Shown here: piece after piece, positions 1 through 10,197 of the stretch
Numbering within the stretch: the stretch's first letter is position 1
Layout of the letters: the number at the start of each line of letters is the position of its first letter
Notes under the pieces: model-generated
What the model saw: only the letters and a program-made list of their open reading frames with translations
Databases searched by the model: none
Told to the model about the DNA's origin: nothing
Position numbers and translations under genes: made by a program
Source of the DNA: Collybia mongolica
Taxonomy: Eukaryota; Basidiomycota; Agaricomycetes; Agaricales; Clitocybaceae
Assembly: GCA_013420905.1 (NCBI GenBank)
Contig: JAAXNY010000001.1
Coordinates: forward strand, 558,001-622,000
DNA: 64,000 bases
Direction: 5' to 3'

Positions 1-1628
1 ATTATGGACTCGGACTTACCCGAAATGATCACAAAGGTTCGCGAAACGAGCTGTCTTCTGGCTACCCAAGGCATCGATTGCTCCTATATGTACCGCAGGA
101 AATTGGTGGAAGAACTGGAGGATGTGGCAAAATCGGTGTACCTCCATTAAACGTACAGTCACTAGTGAGGACACCAACAGGTCGGCCTGATAACCTTGCG
201 AAGCCTGTGACGATGCACCTCCCCCAAGTATAGCCAATTTCGAAGAAAGATGATGAGCCGAAATTTTCGAATATTCCATTTATATCGACAATAAGGCGAA
301 TAAGCTTTCTGACGTCGTATGGTCTCGCTCTCCGCCTGGGAATAATCGAAATCAAATCTTCCTCTCGCCGACTTGGGGGATCAGTAGTGGAATGCACAGG
401 TGGTAAGGAAAATATTGAGGAAGGAAGGTAGGACAGAAATTTCCGAATTTGCTGGAAGGCATCTACCTCTGATGTAGCGACATTGTCGATGGTTCCATTT
501 TGGGCATGTATTTCCCAGCCTCCTAGAGCTTCTTTCGACAGATCCTCAAAAGTTGCTTGCTTAACAACAGGAGGACCTGCTGCGAACAGCTGGGAGCGAG
601 CGAACTTAGGATATGTAGTGACACGAGAAATAGCGAGGGATGTACCTGACTCAAATCTTTGACCATAACGCTTCCAATAGTCGGTCAATTACGGATGAAA
701 TGAAGCACTCAAGATCGAACCTAAAATGTCCGAGAACCGCTTTCGCAGCCGCGAGGCCGACTACTGGGCCGAGCAGCGCTGAAACGACGGGGACAACAGC
801 CATAGCATCCATACTTTTCCCAAGTCCTGCAATGCCAGGTATATATGTAGCACCTAATGTTAGGTCTGGACATAACACAGGAATCAGATACGTGACCACG
901 CATGATGTAACTGCCTTTCGAGACATACATGTTGCAACACTTCCGCCGCCACTAGATCCGTCTAATAGGCGAATCTGCGGGGAAATGGGTCCATTCAGAT
1001 CACACTTCCAGGAAATATAGTTTACTGACTAGGGGGATTCTCATCTTCCGTGCCAAGATCTAACGATGAATCAGTTGGTATCAGCCACGATGTGTCAGTA
1101 ACGAGTTCCGAACCTCTCCGTACGGAGCTTTCATCTGGATTCCACCATCTGCATGACCTCCTCTGACGCTAAAATCATCGGCGGTGATGAACACTTTGCG
1201 TCCATCCACTTTCCCAAAGCCTGTTACAGCGTTTCTGGTATCGTGTTAGCTAAAATATAGAGTGGAAGAGAGCATCTTACGCGGGCGTAAAAGATTTCAA
1301 ACTGCCGGTTTCTTCGTCATAATTCGGCTTTCCTGTTACAGAGCCTACCTCCAAAAACGAACCGTCATCAAGAAGACTCGTGAGGCGCTCTCGCACCCAA
1401 AGTTTGTTGTTAGCCTTTTGGCGAATGTATCCCGGGTCCTCCTGATTTGGAACTTGGATGAGTCGTTGTTGGGCTCGGAGTTCCGACAGTGGATGCTGTA
1501 AGTTGTGCCAGTGTTTTATTCAGCAATAAAATAGCCATCTATCGAAAAAGACGTACTTCCCAGTTTTCCTTTTTGTCATTGACCTCCCTTTCCTTGGGTC
1601 CTCCTTGTCTTTTGATGTCCGAAGGCAT
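1..1628 (-). CDS. Biotin-dependent acyl-CoA carboxylase, carboxyltransferase subunit (3' end outside window)
   Basis: This subunit would transfer the carboxyl group from carboxybiotin to an acyl-CoA. I read nine exons, about 388 residues: 1628-1557, 1495-1281, 1234-1114, 1059-1030 (30 nt), 974-929, 865-721, 670-646 (25 nt), 589-142 and 83-20; the gene then runs off the left edge. Family marks in order are GSVTGKPNYDEETG, VTGFGKVDGRKVF, RGGHADGG, IRLLDGSSGGGSVATY, TYIPGIAGLGKS, GPVVGLAAAKAVLGHF, LFAAGPPVVK, IIPRRRARPYDVRKLI and the start of the second carboxyltransferase half (FFEIG, GFARLSGRPVGV, ALGSQK). The start at 1628 opens MPSDIKRQGG with no obvious mitochondrial presequence, so a cytosolic enzyme is likely. 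A stretch of about ten extra residues (INGIFENFGS) after LIRLIVD is in frame. The gene is divergent from the biotin carboxylase at 1822. The substrate (acetyl-, propionyl- or another CoA) cannot be told from sequence. Confidence 0.88.
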
Positions 1629-1821
1629 TGCGATGTGTCCTGCGCGTGAAAAGAAAGTTGGTTCAGCATATATCGTGCCCCTGTTCAACTCGGGTTATGT
1701 AGTTGCCGGTTGGCAGTGGTGGCACCTGTGACCTCGTGAGGCACAGGGTAGTTGGGCTTATCAGGAGTATTGAAGGACTCCACGGTCGTCAAACCAATAT
1801 TCCGCAGTTTTCTAGCAGAGT
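1629..1821. promoter_or_regulatory. Shared intergenic promoter region of the divergent carboxylase genes
   Basis: These 193 bases separate the start codons of the carboxyltransferase (minus) and biotin carboxylase (plus) genes. They must hold both core promoters and both 5' leaders, so co-regulation of the two subunits is likely. I see no clear TATA box. This is inferred from position, not from a recognised element. Confidence 0.5.
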
Positions 1822-4129
1822 TATGCCCAAGGTTCTTGTTGCGAATCGAGGAGAGAGTGAGTGGCCAAATGAAGAAGTGTTCGATCGTCGCGTTTTCATT
1901 CTCAGTTCTGACCACCGTCAACAATTCTTTTCCAGTCGCGATTCGCGTGTTGCGCGCTGCCACAGAGCTTGGTTGGGACACAGTTTCTATTTACATCGAG
2001 GGGGATGAGAGTCATGCCACTTTTTCTAATCATGCGATCAAGCTAGACGACGCGTCGGACTATCTCAATATTAAGAGGATAGTTACTATTGCAGTCGAGT
2101 GAGCTCTTCGCAGAATGCCATCATACGAACTTATTCTAAGAGCGATGAATCCAGATCGGACTGCACACATCTTCATCCAGGCTATGGATTCCTGAGCGAG
2201 AGTCCCTCCCTCGCGGCTGCTCTCCCAAACTCTGTTATATTTATTGGCCCGTCCACAGAATGTTTAAGGATAGCCTCAGACAAGATTCTCTCCAGAAATC
2301 TGGCTATATCCTTAGAAGTGAATGTCGCTCCCGGACGCAGTGTCAATTCAATCGATGATGTAAAGGCTTTCACTAATGCTCAAGGTTACCCTGTGATGCT
2401 CAAGGCACTGGATGGAGGCGGGGGCAGGGGAATTAGGATTGTGGAAACCGAAGGTGCTGTCGAAGAGGCCTTTAAGCGGTGTGTGTATATCTGTATACCG
2501 GTCTATTTTAACCTCAACTGTTCCTTCAGCTGCCTTGGAGAGTCCCCATCACGCCAAATATTCGTTGAAAAGGCCCTCACTGGACGATCATGGAAACACG
2601 TTGAGATACAAATTGTAGGCGATGGAAGCGGCACAGTAACGCATCTTTGGGAAAGAGAATGCAGTATCCAACGAAGGTGAGTTGGGTGTCCCTGTCGCTT
2701 GTGGCGAAGGCTTATAAACAGCAGATTTCAGAAAGTCATAGAGGTTAGGTTTTCGGCCCCTTATGTTTGTCCCGGGGTTCAACAATTTTCTAGGTGGCTC
2801 CTTCGAGGCTACCTCAGAACAACATCAGGCCTTTGGTGCAATCTTCCCTGAAGATCGCCCAATATCTCAAGTATCATGGGCTAGGTACATTCGAATACCT
2901 CGTCAATTCACATACCGGTAAATGGGTATTTTTGGAAATCAACCCAAGAGTTCAAGTTGAGCATACTGTAACGGGCACGTGTCTTGACTAGCCATTGCAA
3001 AAATCCCGACTGACTCCTTGTAGAGGAAGTGACCGGGGTTGACCTCGTCCGTACCCAACTACTACTATTTTTGCCCTCGGCGTCTCTGGCATTGCTATCC
3101 CTGGATGCCCCACCCCGTGCTCCCCATGGTCATGCTATCCAACTTCGGGTGACTGCAGAAGATTCTTCCAAGTCTTTCTCTCTCACGCCCGGCACGGTCA
3201 ACTCATCGGATATCATTTGGCCCTCAGGGCAAGGCGTACGAATTGATACGTGGCTCACAAGTGGCCCTCTCTCCGACGACACACCGCTAGAATGGACAGT
3301 GGGAACAGAATTTGATTCACTCCTAGCGAAAATTATTGTTCGTGGCAGTAATTTTGACGAGACGACCCAGAAGGCTCGACGTGCAGTGAGAGAGCTCAGG
3401 ATTCGAGGAGAGGTGAAAACCAACTCGGATTTACTATTGGGTGTGTTGGAACACCCAGATTGGATTTCCGGGGATATCGATACCATGTGGCTGGAGAGAA
3501 ACACAGATTCTGTCCTGAAAGTTGGAAAGGCACTACTAGAGTCGCGACGCCCAACAGTTGTACGAGCATCTCCCCGTCAAGGCCAGAAGACACGAGATAC
3601 CTTAATAACAGCTGGAACTGCAGTGCTCCAGCCTGGAGCACTCTTCCATTTGACAATATCTCCCATAGGGACTTCAGATATAACTCGACACACCTTGAGG
3701 CTCGATTCGATCGCCCAGAACGGATTTCCAGAAAGGCTTTCGGGGACATTACAAACGACCCTATCTCCAACCCCGCTCTCGTTCTCAATTTCTCAGTCAT
3801 CCTCCGCGGCGGTATCATCCTCGGCATTTGAGCTCGCGGAACCCAATGATCCATCCCATGTTTCGGCGCCCTTCACGGGGAAAATCGTCGAGTTGCATCC
3901 CGCTTTATTGGCTGCCATGAATAGTGATCCCGCAGATGCCCGGAATGTTAAGAAAGGCGAAACGATCGTTATTATGAGTATGATGAAGATGGAGAGTGTT
4001 ATCGTCGCTCCATACAACGGTACTTTGAAACGAGTAGGAAAGGGTATACGAGTCGGAACTATCGTCGGAGAAGGAATGCTAGTCTGTGTTCTTGATGACA
4101 GCATGGATGTTCTGATAAGTAGGCTTTAG
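1822..4129 (+). CDS. Biotin carboxylase / biotin carboxyl carrier subunit of acyl-CoA carboxylase
   Basis: This subunit carboxylates biotin with ATP and bicarbonate and carries the biotin. Seven exons are read: 1822-1855, 1936-2098, 2155-2478, 2530-2676, 2725-2743 (19 nt), 2794-2974 and 3024-4129, giving 657 residues, the usual size for an alpha subunit. The N-terminal domain reads KVLVANRGE, AATELGWDTV and HLHPGYGFLSES. The ATP-grasp part has a GGGGRGIR loop and FVEKAL. Further marks are ECSIQRRFQKVIE and FLEINPRVQVEHTVTEEVTGVDLV. The C-terminal carrier domain has the biotin site MKM; the modified lysine is codon 3986-3988, residue 611. The intron at 2975-3023 is needed to restore VTEEVTGVD and starts with GC instead of GT. 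No targeting peptide precedes MPKVLVANRGE. The partner subunit is encoded divergently at 1628. Confidence 0.92.
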
Positions 4130-4143
4130 TTATTTCATCACCT

Positions 4144-5216
4144 TTACAACTCCTTAGAACTGCCGTTCGCCACACCCCTGAAATCGTGCTCAGCGTCTTG
4201 CCATGCAAATCTTTTGATGCGATATCCCTCCGAAACCTTTCCATACAATATCCCACCAAGCCTTGTAACCGCCCTGATCTTCCCTGGATCAACGTTTTCT
4301 CTCTCATCCAGTACGTCCCTGCGGATATGAATGCATTTAACGGTGCCTAATATCAGCGTTGCTGACGGCGATGACGTCTTGGGGTTTATAATATCAACCG
4401 TTTGCAGCAGCTGTGACAACAGAAGTTGGCTTGATAATAGTTTTCTGAGTGAGTCTGGAAGAAATACCTCGCATTCCATACTGAACGCGCTCTCTCTGAC
4501 TCGAGCAGGTTTGACGTAAAGCTGTACCATATGTTAATTGTTAAACTGGCCCCAAATTAATCACCCCGCCAGCATTCAACTCACGCTAGGCTCCTTCGTT
4601 AAGCCACTCGAGGGCCACTCGCTGAAATCTCTTGGAGCATTGACAGAACACGAATTAGCTTGCTCGACCCAAGGCTCGCTGATGATATTGACTGTAAATC
4701 CTCTTCCAGACCTTATGTTCTTTATAGTATCGACACCGTGCGCGCAGGACACGGAAACCACTGGTGGGAAGATGCAACCTATAGTCATGGGTTAGTCTAA
4801 TGAATACTTGTTCCGTCGTATCCGCATACCTGATTGAACCAACTGGATAACGAGGAATCTATCATGTAAAATGGTGGCTGTATATCTGTTTTTCTCACCT
4901 AAATGGTGCAAGGTTCTCTACCCCGGTGTCCGAGATTGACGACACAAACGCCACTGGCCTGGGGCCGATCCCACTCACGAGCAGGAAGTGCATTTTGCTA
5001 CAGACATGAGGGTGAGTTGTTTTAGATTTACGTTATGACAAACCTAGGTTCCTCGGTGGCCGGATCCACTGTCTTCCATCCCAACTTCTCACCTTCCATC
5101 CATTTTCGGCCTTCAGCAGTTTTGTCGATCCGCTGCCCAATCTTCCATTCAGGATTAGGAGATGCTGTATACGTGAAATCCGACGGCGTGAAAGGTAGTA
5201 GGTCTTGCGATGACAT
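4144..5216 (-). pseudogene. Flavin-reductase-like FMN-binding protein, copy A (apparent frameshift)
   Basis: This is a split-barrel FMN-binding protein (flavin reductase-like family). It starts at 5216 (MSSQDLLPFTPSDF) and contains HFLLVSGIGPRPVAFVSSIS, SVSCAHG, GFTVNIISEPWVEQAN, KPARVRESAFSMECE, TLILGTVKCIHIRRDV and GKVSEGYRIKRFAW, in about seven exons with roughly 50 nt introns. It is a close paralogue of the intact copy B at 6297-7387, with the same intron positions. Relative to copy B it lacks one G on the plus strand between 4770 and 4771. Spliced as in copy B, the frame breaks just after WFNQ and hits a stop; none of the neighbouring acceptors I tried repairs it. The rest is well conserved, so this is either a young pseudogene or a one-base assembly error. 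The specific substrate of this family is unknown to me. Confidence 0.72.
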
Positions 5217-6296
5217 GAATGGCTAGTAGGATGGTGACTGATCCCTCAACGAGGGAGCTTTTTGAAATTTCCACCCTTTTATAGCAGCTGTTTATGGATA
5301 GATGAGGGTGGAAAATAAGCCCCTGACGGCGCATGGGACAAAATTCCAGTCGGCGTGGACGTGGGTACGCCGGTGACCGACCCCTCTATGAGACAAACCT
5401 CGATAGGTACCATAGAGGGATTGGTCACCGGTCTGAACTTGATCGCCATTTGCGTCCACTGTTTCCCCTGACGGACACCGAGTTTGAAGTAACGACATGG
5501 TGGTATGTTGGCCTGTCATTGTCTTATTCCGCTTTAATCGTCGAGGTTGTGGTTTCATAACTTCGATTGTGAAAGCTACCAGGCTGGTGAATTTGCACAA
5601 TGTGTCTGAATGGTAGATGTATTTTAACTGCGGTATTGGTGCTCTATCTCTGGCTGTTGGATGCCTTAGATTCTGTTGCCAGTACCCTGCAGCACCAACG
5701 GAATTTATCGAAAACTCGTGACCCTTGGGTGATCAAGCCCACGAATTGCCCATGCAGGACAGTAAGGCGAACTCTGATTTTCAGGCCATTGGGTTCGTCT
5801 CAGAGCCCTCGGGCGGTGAGCAGCCCTGTTGACTGGCCCGGGGTATGTCCGTATCTCGATCCTCTTGTTGACGTTGGATAGCACATTGTGTGCAGGTGGT
5901 CTAAGTCCTACCTGACCACCCAGCCTGTATTGTTCACCTGCTTGCGCTCGCCAGACCAATTCAACAAGTCCGTCGCTATCATTCTTACAATCCAGTAGGC
6001 GTCTTATCATTGCCTATGTCCCGCGGCAATTGGGTTGAGTGTTATTATATCTGAATTGGTAGTGTTTTTTGATTGGTTGTCCTCGGATGTAGGGCACCAT
6101 CTAGTCATCTCCTATCGTCCACCAGTCACACTCACTCGTCCCTGGCTTTCTCCCACATAGTCGTTTTTTGGTCAGCACTGGATTCCTTGCTGTATAAGAG
6201 ATGCGGGGAACGGATCCGTGCCTGTCTTTGGTCATTGGTCTACGTTATCGATAAAAGCACAGACGTTCTAACAAATATGCTTAAGTTCCATTGATT
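5217..6296. other. Intergenic spacer between the two flavin-reductase-like copies
   Basis: About 1.1 kb without a supported gene. It contains the promoter side of copy A and the inverted repeat at 5370-5431. Short open frames here have no family motif. It also has to contain the 3' end of copy B near 6297. Confidence 0.5.
5370..5431. repeat. Inverted repeat upstream of flavin-reductase copy A
   Basis: Arm one is 5370-5390 (starts CCGGTGACCGAC) and arm two 5411-5431 (ends GGTCACCGG). The arms are 21 bases each, match at 19 of 21 positions and are separated by a 20-base loop. The repeat lies 154-215 bases upstream of the copy A start codon. It could be a paired binding site for a dimeric regulator or the relic of a small mobile element; I cannot tell which. 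Confidence 0.7.
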
Positions 6297-7387
6297 CTAC
6301 ATCTTAGGGCCACCGTCCAACACATTCCTGACATCGGGCTCGGCCTCTTGCCATGCATGTCTCGTGATGCGGTACCCCTCCGTAACCCTTCCATACAGTG
6401 TCCCGGCAAACCTCGCGATCGGTCTGAATTTCCCTGGATCGACGTTACCCCTCTCGTCTAGCATGTCCTTGCGGACGTGGATATATTTGATGGTACCCAA
6501 CACGAGCGTTGTCGACGCTATGGACGTCGCGGGATCCAGGATGTCAACTGTCTGTAGCAGCTGTGGGAACGAACAATTCGATTGGAGAAACCTCGCAAAT
6601 AGGTATCTGAAGGAAGTACCTCGCACTCCATGCTGAATGCACTCTCTTTAACTCGAGCAGGTTTGACATGAATCTGTGTCAGAGATATTGAGAAAAATAC
6701 CGGTTTATATAGCTCAATATTCATCTCACGCTAGGCTCCTTCGTCAAGCCACTCACGGGCCACTCGCCCACATCCTCTGGAGCATCAATCGCGCATATAT
6801 TCGCTTGCTGGATCCAAGGCTCGCTGATAATGTTGACTGTAAACCCTCTGCCGGATTTGATATTGTTCAGAGTGTCCTTGACGCGCGTAAGGTCTGCGCT
6901 TCGCGTACAGGACACGGATATCACTGGTGGGAAGGATGATACCTATGAGCTTTTGGTTAGTTGAACAAGTGTATATTTGGTTGTAATCGCGCACCTGGTT
7001 GAACCAGCTGGATTCCGATGGTTCTGTATCACAGAAAATGGCAATGATATCATCATCTCACTAACCTAAACGGCGCGAGATTCTCTATTCCGGTGTCCGA
7101 GATCGTCGACACAAACGCTACGGGCCTGGGAACGATACCGCTCACGAGAAGGAAATATAGTTTACTATAAATGAAGACATAACTGGGGAGTACTGGATTC
7201 AACCCATGACACACCTAGGATCCTCAGCCGACGGATCTACCGTCTTCCACCCAAGTTTCTCACCTTCCATCCACTCCCGGCCCTCAGCGGTTTCCTCAAT
7301 CCGTTGGCCAAACTTCCATCCTGGATTAGGAGGTGCTGAGTACTTGAACTCCGAAGTTGTGAAAGGTGGGAGGCCTGGCGACGACAT
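6297..7387 (-). CDS. Flavin-reductase-like FMN-binding protein, copy B
   Basis: This is the intact tandem paralogue of the gene at 4144-5216. It starts at 7387 (MSSPGLPPFTTSEF), followed by KLYFLLVSGIVPRPVAFVST, a 13-nt exon encoding WFNQ, then VSSFPPVISVSCTRS, GFTVNIISEPWIQQAN, GEWPVSGLTKEPS, HVKPARVKESAFSMECE, TLVLGTIKYIHVRKDM and GRVTEGYRITRHAW. The family is a split-barrel flavin reductase-like domain that binds FMN; known members act as oxidoreductases or as flavin-supplying partners of oxygenases. There is no signal peptide, so it is probably cytosolic. The frame through the 13-nt exon stays open, unlike copy A. An inverted repeat lies about 100 bases upstream. The substrate is not predictable. 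Confidence 0.85.
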
Positions 7388-7774
7388 GGTGGCTAGAGGG
7401 AGAAAGGTAAAATCCTAAATAACGTCTGGAAGAACGGCCCGATCGGCGAGGACGTAAGTGGGAAGCGCCTCTCGTGTTTTTGTGCGCTCGGATCATGATC
7501 GATGCATGATCGAGCGCGCTGTACCGCCAGATTTCGTTCTCAAGAAGCACATACAGGAGCATAATATAAAAGGTGTATAGTGGTCAATAATAGTAGCTGG
7601 CCATGTCGGAGCAGGTCATGTTCAATAGATTTAACTTGAGTTCAAAATATAAAATCTCTGACACTGAAACTTGAAGCTTGAAACTCGAGGCCCTGAGGCC
7701 TATAGAGTGTTTTTAGAATTACAAGCCACCAACAAGCCGTGCCTTGTTGGCAGATCTAACTTAGAATGACATGG
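7388..7774. other. Intergenic: promoter of copy B and 3' region of the derlin gene
   Basis: Contains the 7484-7517 inverted repeat. The rest is AT-rich (around 7560-7740), with no coding signal seen. Confidence 0.5.
7484..7517. repeat. Inverted repeat upstream of flavin-reductase copy B
   Basis: GCGCTCGGATCATG (7484-7497) faces CATGATCGAGCGC (7505-7517). The arms are complementary apart from one missing base and are separated by 7 bases. It lies 97-130 bases upstream of the copy B start. It resembles a palindromic regulator site and is unrelated in sequence to the repeat upstream of copy A. Confidence 0.65.
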
Positions 7775-8804
7775 TCAGTTTTGCCCTAGTCTTTGGCCAG
7801 AGCCCCAATTGTATCCCGACGTAGTTCCACTCCCAGTAGCAACTGTACGTCTCGGTGGAATAACGTGGACCCCGCCAGCAACCCCTGCGTTGGCACCCGC
7901 ACCAGCTCCAGGACCGGCTCCGGCAGGAGGGGGGGGTCCAGTTTCGCCAAGCAGAGATCTCATCCAACTCGGCGCACGACCGTAAGCTTCCAAAACGCCT
8001 CCTCGTCCTCCAGCAGCTCCGCCCCAAACGCCCCACCACCAGAAATGCCCTACAACAGCTCCTGCAACAGACTGTGCTGCGGCCGCGGGTCCTGCCATGA
8101 GGAGGTCCATTCCGACCATAACATAAGGGAGATATGCGACGGGGAAGGTGACAAGTCCCATGAGTGATGTTTGCGCTCCGAGAGGTGCAAGGGCCGATGA
8201 TAGGTATGTGAGGCACATAAGTAGAGGGCGTCCAAAGACCATCGCTGAAAGAGGGCGGGTGGCGACCTGACACAGAACGAAATGAGAGGGCGAAGAATCA
8301 ACATTTTGACGGCTTACGATAATGGATGCGGATGCGATCAGTAGCTGGTAGGCTAAATCTGCCGACTTTCTCGCGTATGGTCCACTTTCAAGTTGGTCCG
8401 CCGTCCGACTAAATAGCGCTTAGCTAGCTCCTTTGTACTGGAGAAAGGAACTCACTAGAGCATCGCAAATTCGAAGATATAGTTGATCCCGCCACCTACG
8501 TGATGCTTTGAGCGACCTGACACAACTGTGAAAATGAGGTGACTGACTTCCAAGAAAGAAACTGGTGTATAACCTCCATAGCTAAGGAGGTTGAAAGCCC
8601 ATCCAATGATCAACCACTCCATGCATTGATAATGTATAGGCACATGCTCACCTGAAACTTCTGCAAGACGAGGTCCTGAACGAAGATAACCTTGTACGCC
8701 GAAACCATAGTCATCAAGACAGGTAGCGTTACTGCGAGTGAAGAACCGCATAGGAAACGTGTAACTGGAGGGATTTTGCGTATTTCTGCCCAGAAGGATT
8801 CCAT
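7775..8804 (-). CDS. DER1: Derlin (Der1-like) ER-associated degradation membrane protein
   Basis: Derlins are multi-pass ER membrane proteins related to rhomboids that help move misfolded proteins out of the ER for degradation. Exons are 8804-8652, 8616-8574, 8495-8456, 8408-8318 and 8266-7775, giving 272 residues with phases that agree. The N-terminus MESFWAEIRKIPPVTRF is characteristic, followed by hydrophobic helices, GGGINYIFEFAMLY, a YRTADQLE loop and PLLMCLTYLSSALAPLG. The C-terminal tail after WGGAAGG is a Pro/Gly/Ala-rich cytosolic segment ending in the GSGQRLGQN region. The second exon (GWAFNLLSYGG) is shorter than the usual WR...TSFF segment, so its 5' splice point is the least sure part. 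No catalytic rhomboid Ser/His pair is expected in this family. Confidence 0.88.
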
Positions 8805-9164
8805 GTTTGGAAAGAGGGTTGTCCAGGAACTAGATAGTTGTCGAAAAGCGAAACGACGAGCAGGTTTTGCTCAGAAACATTCCCGAACGAATTGGTAATG
8901 CTGCAATGCGGCTGATTTGGGTGACGTGTTCCACATTAGTCACGCGACAAAAACCTCGAGTCACGGGACCATTCACGTCCTGCAGCTCAAGCGAAACTCA
9001 AACATTCAAGGCAGCATTACTAAGGCAGGAAAACTCTTATCGTTGCACATAGGGGGAGTAAATATCAAGAGACCATATTTTGGTCAGAGAGTAGTACAGT
9101 ATCCACAGTATACAGGTCACGGTTATACTTTGATGTCGCAATATGTTCTAATCTGCGCCTTCGT
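8805..9164. other. Intergenic, derlin promoter side
   Basis: Holds the derlin 5' flank and the 3' flank of the decayed metalloprotease. I see no motif-bearing open frame. Confidence 0.45.
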
Positions 9165-10197
9165 CCGTGTGGCCCGACCTGGGTTGAATTCACTCATACG
9201 AGAATCATCTATGTAGTCCATGAATTTATCTAAGATCTGCATCAGAAGTTGTGAGCTGAGCTTTGAGAAAGAAGCTTACTACCAGGGCAGGTGTCGCGAT
9301 TAGTTGGGCAACCATAGGCTGGTGATTCCTCAGGTGCGGTATCTTCAACAGAATCTCCAGGGCCTGAGCAACCGCCCTATATTTACGGTCAGTTTATGGA
9401 GATCAAACTTGGACGAACTTCTGAACTCTACCTGGAATATATGATATGAGCACAGCCAGTGGCCTACTTCGCGGGTCAGCGTTCTCCCCAAATTAAAGGT
9501 CTTGGTAGTCCCTCCGGGAAGAGTCGATTATCGGGCAACCACCCTATCGTTTTTTTGGGGGCTGACGCGTAGTCAGCCGGGAATGTGGCCTATTCAAGTA
9601 GGCCGCCATTGGCTGCGGCACCATTTACAAACCTGCAAAGGCCAATTGATCAGCGATGCGGAGGGAGCAGAGGGCGTCAAACCTACCCAACGGTGTATAT
9701 ATTAAGGACCGAGGCATTCCCTACCCTGAATATTTGTTTCATACCAGTTTCTTGTGGGTCGTTGGTCAAGCGTATCAGATCCGAGATGTTGCTATGTGTA
9801 AGGGATAAAGGTATACCTATCAACGCCCACATTCTCAAACCGATCTTGGTTCAGGATACGCGTAGTATTGACATGATTCCAACTCAAACCAGTTTTAGCG
9901 TTATTTATTCAAAACATCCACCTGGGCATCGATCTGGGAGCACCTGTTCGTAATGCCTGATTAAACGCATTTAGGGCAGGGGTAGGGATAGGCGTACGTT
10001 CGCTCCGCCGAGGAGACCTTCTCTTCGGTGATGTGCACTCCGCATCCCCTGAGTATTGTAATGTGCAAGCTTCACTGTATAGTTGCTAGGGTGTATCTAC
10101 CTGTGAGGGGCTACTTGAGATGTCTACTGACAGACGGAGGGGCTCCAAGAGCCAATGAAGAGCCAAGAAGAAGGGTGAGAAGAACTGACGAAAACAT
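9165..10197 (-). pseudogene. Decayed M43 (pappalysin/MEP1-like) secreted metalloprotease
   Basis: A clear relic of a secreted zinc metalloprotease. It starts at 10197 with a signal-peptide-like stretch (MFSSVLLTLLLGSSLALG), then [92 protein letters not shown] and FMDYIDDSRMSEFNPG. Damage is plain: a stop in front of ATFPADYAS, a frameshift at the run of seven T at 9550-9556, a stop at 9528-9530, another frame change before TGLSWN, and apparent loss of the segment between the cysteine-rich start and the IDAQV part. The zinc-binding HEXXH has become REVGH (Arg codon 9471-9473). The cysteine after FMDYxDDS is Arg. Intact relatives are extracellular proteases used in nutrition. Confidence 0.85.
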
